The position numbers were made by a program, and so were the translations under genes. Positions 60,504 to 64,000 of a DNA stretch of 64,000 bases are shown piece after piece. Source of the stretch: Streptomyces sp. NBC_01260 (lineage in GTDB: Bacteria > Actinomycetota > Actinomycetes > Streptomycetales > Streptomycetaceae). The stretch spans positions 3,906,001 to 3,970,000 of the forward strand of contig NZ_CP108464.1 in NCBI RefSeq assembly GCF_036226405.1, in the 5' to 3' direction. Numbering within the stretch: the first letter of the stretch is position 1; the number at the start of each line of letters is the position of its first letter. Below the pieces are notes generated by a model that was not told the DNA's origin, did no database searches, and saw only the letters and a program-made list of their open reading frames with translations.

Positions 60504-60965
60504 ATGCTGCGTCGCCTCGCCCTCACCGCTGTCGTGTCCCTTGCCGCACTGTCCGCCGCCGCCCCCGCCGCGACGGCTTCGGCCGGTCCGCTGCCGCGGC
60601 CGTTGCTGCCGCTGCCCCTCCTCCAGGGCGACGACGGCCGGACGCATCTGACCGTGGTCGTCTCGGGATCGGGGGACCCGGCGGCGGACGGCAGCTACGA
60701 GCTGGAGTGCGATCCGGCGGGCGGCAGCCACCCCGCGGCGCGGCAGGCCTGCGACCGGCTGGCGCAGCTGCCGGGCGAGAGCGCGGACCCGTTCGCCCCG
60801 GTTTCCCCGGACGCGATGTGCACGCAGCAGTACGGCGGGCCGGCCACCGCCCGGGTCACCGGTAGCTGGCGGGGGCGAAGCATCGATGCCGCGTTCGACC
60901 GGACCAACGGGTGCGAGATCGGGCGCTGGAACAGCCTGCGCCCGGTGCTCCCGAACGTCCGCTGA
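60504..60965 (+). CDS. SSI-like secreted protease inhibitor
   Basis: 153 residues. Signal peptide RRLALTAVVSLAALSAAAPA...ATASA. The mature domain follows the Streptomyces subtilisin inhibitor plan: HLTVVVSGSGDPAADGSYEL, ECDPAGGSHPAARQACDRLA (first disulfide), MCTQQYGGP (reactive loop with Cys) and CEIGRW (partner Cys). The reactive loop has TQQY where classical SSI has PMVY, so P1 would be Gln rather than Met/Lys/Arg, and protease specificity may differ or be lost. AGGAG precedes ATG 60504. Confidence 0.88.
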   Translation: MLRRLALTAVVSLAALSAAAPAATASAGPLPRPLLPLPLLQGDDGRTHLTVVVSGSGDPAADGSYELECDPAGGSHPAARQACDRLAQLPGESADPFAPVSPDAMCTQQYGGPATARVTGSWRGRSIDAAFDRTNGCEIGRWNSLRPVLPNVR

Positions 60966-61177
60966 GCAGCGGCTGCGCAGGGCGCGGGAGGGCGCACGGG
61001 GCGCGTAATGGGCCAGAGCCGTACACCGTATGCACAGAACCTTGGTGAGAGCTCCCCCTCATCCGCCGCCCCTTGCCCCTCCCCTGCCTTTAGACTCCTC
61101 CAGTGACAGCCTGAGGCCCGAGGGGCAAGATGGGGCCGCTGTCGGCAAGGTGCAGTAATCAGGGAGGAAGCGTCGTC

Positions 61178-64000
61178 GTGAGCAGCAGGCCATCCCGAGG
61201 CGCTGCTCGCCTCGCAGCCATACTCGACGCCCTTCCGGACGGGCTTCTGCTCGTCAACTGCAACGGTACGGTCGTCAACGCCAACACCATCGCCCTCGAA
61301 ATGTTCGAGACGCCGGGCACCGCGCTCGTCGGACGCGGACTGCTCGATCTGCTTCCGGAGTTCGACTCCAAGCTGATCCCGGGGTCGATGCGGAGGCCGG
61401 AGGCTGCGGACGAGCGGGGCCGTACCAAGCCCACGCGGATGACCGCGCGGCGGACCGACGGCAACGAGTACCCCGTCGAGGTGACGAGCGCCAGCCTGGA
61501 GGACGGGCAGGCCGCGTACAACGACGTCCAGGTGAGTTACAGCGGCACTTATACGGGTGACGAGCTGCTGATGCTCGTCGTGCGCGACCTGTCGGGCACC
61601 GTCGACACCGAGGCCGAGCTGGCCCGCTCGCAGCGCCAGACCGAGATGATCCTGCGGGCCGCCTCCGAGGGTGTCGTCGGCACGGACACGGACGGCCGGG
61701 TCGTCCTGGTCAACCCCGCCGCCGCGCAGATCCTCGGCTTCCGCGCCACCGACCTGGGCGGCCAGGAGCTGCATCCGCTGATCCTGCACTCGCGGGCCGA
61801 GGGCGAGCCGTTCCCGTACGAGGAATCGCCGCTGGCCGACACCCTCAAGTCGGGGCGCAAGCACCGGGTGCGCGGGCAGGTCCTGTGGTCCAAGAGCGGC
61901 GCGCAGGTGCCGGTCGACCTGACCACGGCACCCGTGCGGGACGGCGACCAGCTGGTCGGCGCGGTGATGACGTTCACCGACCGCAGGCCGTACGAGGAAC
62001 TCGGCGAGCAGCACTCGGCCGAGATCACCGAACTGACCGCGAACCACACCGGCGCAGTCACCGAACTGACCGCGAATCACACCGCCGAGATCACCCGGCT
62101 GACGGAGCTGCACGCCGCGGAACTGGCCGACCGGGCCGAGCGGTACGCCTCCGCGCTGGAGGAGCAGGCCGACCGGATGGAGGAACAGGCCGGGCAGCTG
62201 GCGGACCTGTCCGCCCGTCACACCCAGCTGACCGCCGTGCTCGGCGAGTCGCTGCGCGGACCGCTGGAGGAGCTGCGCGGCGAGCTGTCCACGCTCGCCG
62301 CCGACCCCGCGGGCCAGCTGTGGCCCGAGGCCAACCAGATCCTGCATCACCTGGCCGCGGGCTACGCACGGATGACGACGCTCGTCGACAACGTGCTGAG
62401 CTACCAGCGCCTGGACGGCGGCTCCGAAGCGCTCGTCAAGACGAACGTGCTGCTCGACGGCGTGGTGACGGCCGGTATCGACGCCGCGGTCGAGCTGATC
62501 GGCCCCGGCCGCGCCCAGTTCGCGGTGCACGCGCCGCCGATCGAGGCCGAGGTCGACGCGGGGCGGCTGGTGACCGCGCTCGCGCACCTCGTCGCGGACG
62601 TCGCCGGGGTCGACTCGACCGGCAAGGCACGGCTGGTGCCGGGCGGTGGCTACGTCGACTCGACGGTCGTCGTCGCCGCCGCACAGCGCGGTGAGGTCGT
62701 ACGGATCGAGGTGCGCGGACCGTTCGCCGGGGGAGACCCGGTGCACGAGCCGATCGTGCGCGGGATCGTGCGGGCGCACGGCGGCGTGCTCCAGACACAC
62801 GAGATGCCGGGCATGAGCGGCAGCGCGTACGTGCTCGAAGTACCGCTGGGCGCGGGCTCGGGGACAGCGGTGCCTCCGATGGCCCCGGAGGTTCCGGGGA
62901 GCCCGGGAGGTATGGAGGTTCCGGGGAGCCCGGGAGGTATGGAGGTTCCGGGGAGCCCGGGAGGTATGGAGGTTCCGGGGACTCCGACGGCTCCCGGGGC
63001 TGCGGAGGCCCCCATGGCTCCGGAGGGGCCGATGGCTCCCGGGGCTCCGATGGCTCTGGAAGTCCCTCAGGATCCTCAGGTTTCTCAGGCACCTCAGGTT
63101 TCTCAGGCACCTCAGGTTCCTCAGGTTTCTCAGGCGATTGAGGTGGCTCCAGGGGCCGCGGGTGGTCATGAGGGCGGCGGGGGGCGGCGCCGGGGGCGCA
63201 GGGCCTCCACGGATGCCTTCCTGGAGAGCCCGGTGGGCGGTTCCGAGGGCGCGGGCGAGCCCGGGGCGGCGGCCGGGGACACCGGGGCCGGCGAACCGAC
63301 CGGGCGGCGGCGGGCCCGGCGCAGGCCTGCGGCCGGAACCGCGGACGAGTCCGTGGGCCCGTCCGCGTCCGCGGCTGCCGTCGAGCACGACGGGCCGAAC
63401 CCGCACGAACAGATTCCGGCCGGGCAGCGCGGGGGTTCCGGGCGCAGGCGCGGCCGGCCCAGCCCGGCGGAGACCGGCGCCCAGGTCGCCGACGGACAGC
63501 AGGGACCGGGGCAGGCCCTGGCGCTGCCCGCTGCCGCTGCCCCGTCCGAGGGGTCCGTGGTGACGGCGGCCGAGGGCGCTCAGGGGGCCGGGGGCCGTCC
63601 GCAGCGCGGGCAGACCGTGCCGCCTCAGGGCGTTCCGGCCGAGGCGCCGACGCCGGTACCGGCCGCTGGACACCGGGCGCGCCAGGGTGGGGAGAGCCGG
63701 CTGGCCCTTCCTGCCGCCATGCCGTCGGTGAACGCCGTGGAGTCCCAGGGCCCTGCGGCCTTCTCCGATCTCGACGGGGTCGCCCGGCCGCTGGCGTCGG
63801 CTCAGGAGGCCCGTCCGGCCGCGCCCGCTCCGGAATCCGCGCCCGTACCCGCGCGGCAGCAGCCGACCGGGCGACGGGCCCGGCGCGCGCTCTCCGTCGC
63901 ACAGGACCGGGCCGCCCAGGCCGAACCGACGGGCCCTCGGGTCCCCTTCGCCCTGCCGCCCGCCGCCGCCGACCGGCTGCCGCCGAACGCCGCCGACCAG
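61178..64000 (+). CDS. PAS-domain sensor with degenerate histidine-kinase core (continues beyond window)
   Basis: At least 941 residues, with no stop before the right edge. Two PAS domains (about 8-130: LAAILDALPDGLLLVNCNGT; about 157-265: EMILRAASEGVVGTDTDGRV, LVNPAAAQILGF). A coiled coil with 11-residue repeats (TELTANHTG, TELTANHTA) follows, then a HisKA-like region where the H-box reads ESLRGPL: the phospho-acceptor His is Glu357. The ATPase part is also weak (no N-box Asn pattern; GPFAGG for G1). After about residue 565 comes a long disordered Pro/Gly/Arg-rich tail with tandem repeats. GTG 61178 follows AGGGAGGAAG. Probably a non-catalytic sensor or scaffold. Confidence 0.75.
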   Translation, partial: MSSRPSRGAARLAAILDALPDGLLLVNCNGTVVNANTIALEMFETPGTALVGRGLLDLLPEFDSKLIPGSMRRPEAADERGRTKPTRMTARRTDGNEYPVEVTSASLEDGQAAYNDVQVSYSGTYTGDELLMLVVRDLSGTVDTEAELARSQRQTEMILRAASEGVVGTDTDGRVVLVNPAAAQILGFRATDLGGQELHPLILHSRAEGEPFPYEESPLADTLKSGRKHRVRGQVLWSKSGAQVPVDLTTAPVRDGDQLVGAVMTFTDRRPYEELGEQHSAEITELTANHTGAVTELTANHTAEITRLTELHAAELADRAERYASALEEQADRMEEQAGQLADLSARHTQLTAVLGESLRGPLEELRGELSTLAADPAGQLWPEANQILHHLAAGYARMTTLVDNVLSYQRLDGGSEALVKTNVLLDGVVTAGIDAAVELIGPGRAQFAVHAPPIEAEVDAGRLVTALAHLVADVAGVDSTGKARLVPGGGYVDSTVVVAAAQRGEVVRIEVRGPFAGGDPVHEPIVRGIVRAHGGVLQTHEMPGMSGSAYVLEVPLGAGSGTAVPPMAPEVPGSPGGMEVPGSPGGMEVPGSPGGMEVPGTPTAPGAAEAPMAPEGPMAPGAPMALEVPQDPQVSQAPQVSQAPQVPQVSQAIEVAPGAAGGHEGGGGRRRGRRASTDAFLESPVGGSEGAGEPGAAAGDTGAGEPTGRRRARRRPAAGTADESVGPSASAAAVEHDGPNPHEQIPAGQRGGSGRRRGRPSPAETGAQVADGQQGPGQALALPAAAAPSEGSVVTAAEGAQGAGGRPQRGQTVPPQGVPAEAPTPVPAAGHRARQGGESRLALPAAMPSVNAVESQGPAAFSDLDGVARPLASAQEARPAAPAPESAPVPARQQPTGRRARRALSVAQDRAAQAEPTGPRVPFALPPAAADRLPPNAADQ
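62887..62985 (+). repeat. 27-bp in-frame tandem repeat, three and a half copies
   Basis: Unit beginning GGAGGTTCCGGGGAGCCCGG at 62887, 62914, 62941 and partly 62968. It encodes EVPGSPGGM repeats in the disordered tail of the PAS sensor. The copies are identical at DNA level, so they are recent. Confidence 0.85.
63077..63136 (+). repeat. 18-bp in-frame tandem repeat (CAGGTTTCTCAGGCACCT)
   Basis: Encodes a QVSQAP hexapeptide repeat in the same tail, with low G+C for this genome. Likely to vary between strains. Confidence 0.75.

Noticed and set aside
62887..63136. Regular repeats considered as a CRISPR array
   Set aside because: The 27-bp and 18-bp units are contiguous without spacers and in frame within a coding sequence; no cas gene is present in the window.
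60695..63673. 992-codon open frame antisense to the SSI-like gene and PAS sensor
   Set aside because: It crosses two genes on the other strand and consists of low-complexity shadow sequence. The forward sensor frame has PAS motifs and a good ribosome site.

Overview
The window is high-GC actinobacterial DNA and reads as a Streptomyces chromosome. The indicators are an SSI-type protease inhibitor, paired SigF/SigN-type sigma factors, an ECF41 sigma factor, a LytR_C protein, Tat and Sec exported enzymes, DHA2 exporters with TetR or MarR regulators, and tRNA genes flanked by integrase debris. From memory, the order upp - tadA - sigF - sigN - MarR/MFS - two-component/glycosyltransferase - SSI - PAS sensor follows the S. 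coelicolor region around SCO4009-SCO4041. I could not check this by alignment.

Region 1 (about 1-6040) is a defence-like island: an HD hydrolase, then a one-polypeptide restriction-methylation enzyme (N-terminal PD-(D/E)xK motif plus N6-adenine methylase motifs), a HEPN protein with an RX4H ribonuclease motif, and a PIN-domain protein. The last three are co-directional and make a plausible restriction plus RNA-cleavage module.

Region 2 (about 6040-16450) is mobile and decaying DNA. Two diverged copies of a tRNA-Ser 3' end (6648-6740 and 13138-13230) bracket a 6.5 kb block. The block holds a helicase-associated-domain gene, an HTH gene, a frameshifted pRiA4b ORF-3-like gene, a VapBC pair, integrase remnants and a Tat-exported flavoenzyme. 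Next comes a nest of three insertion sequences: IS5 family, IS701 family with 133-bp terminal inverted repeats, and an internally deleted IS30 family element.

Region 3 (16.5-28 kb) holds a secreted lipase-like protein, an MFS/TetR pair, several small pseudogenes, a phosphorothioate-dependent HNH endonuclease of the SprMcrA kind, and a large TerD protein fused to a PD-(D/E)xK nuclease-like domain. An HhH-GPD protein follows.

Region 4 (28-57 kb) is core chromosome: a LytR_C protein, upp, tadA with its partner, tRNA-Ser(CGA), sigF, sigN, a MarR-controlled MFS/YceI cluster sharing carboxypeptidase-regulatory-like domains, a second TetR/MFS pair with a strong operator, a response regulator/kinase/two-glycosyltransferase operon, an amidohydrolase, a DUF2797 protein, and an ECF41 sigma factor with an NDH-2-like flavoprotein.

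Region 5 (57-64 kb) is a small integrative-element remnant next to tRNA-Arg(ACG), then tRNA-Ser(GCT), an SSI-like inhibitor, and the start of a PAS sensor whose kinase domain has lost its phospho-acceptor histidine. The last gene runs off the right edge. Long antisense reading frames across most genes are GC-bias shadows and are left out.
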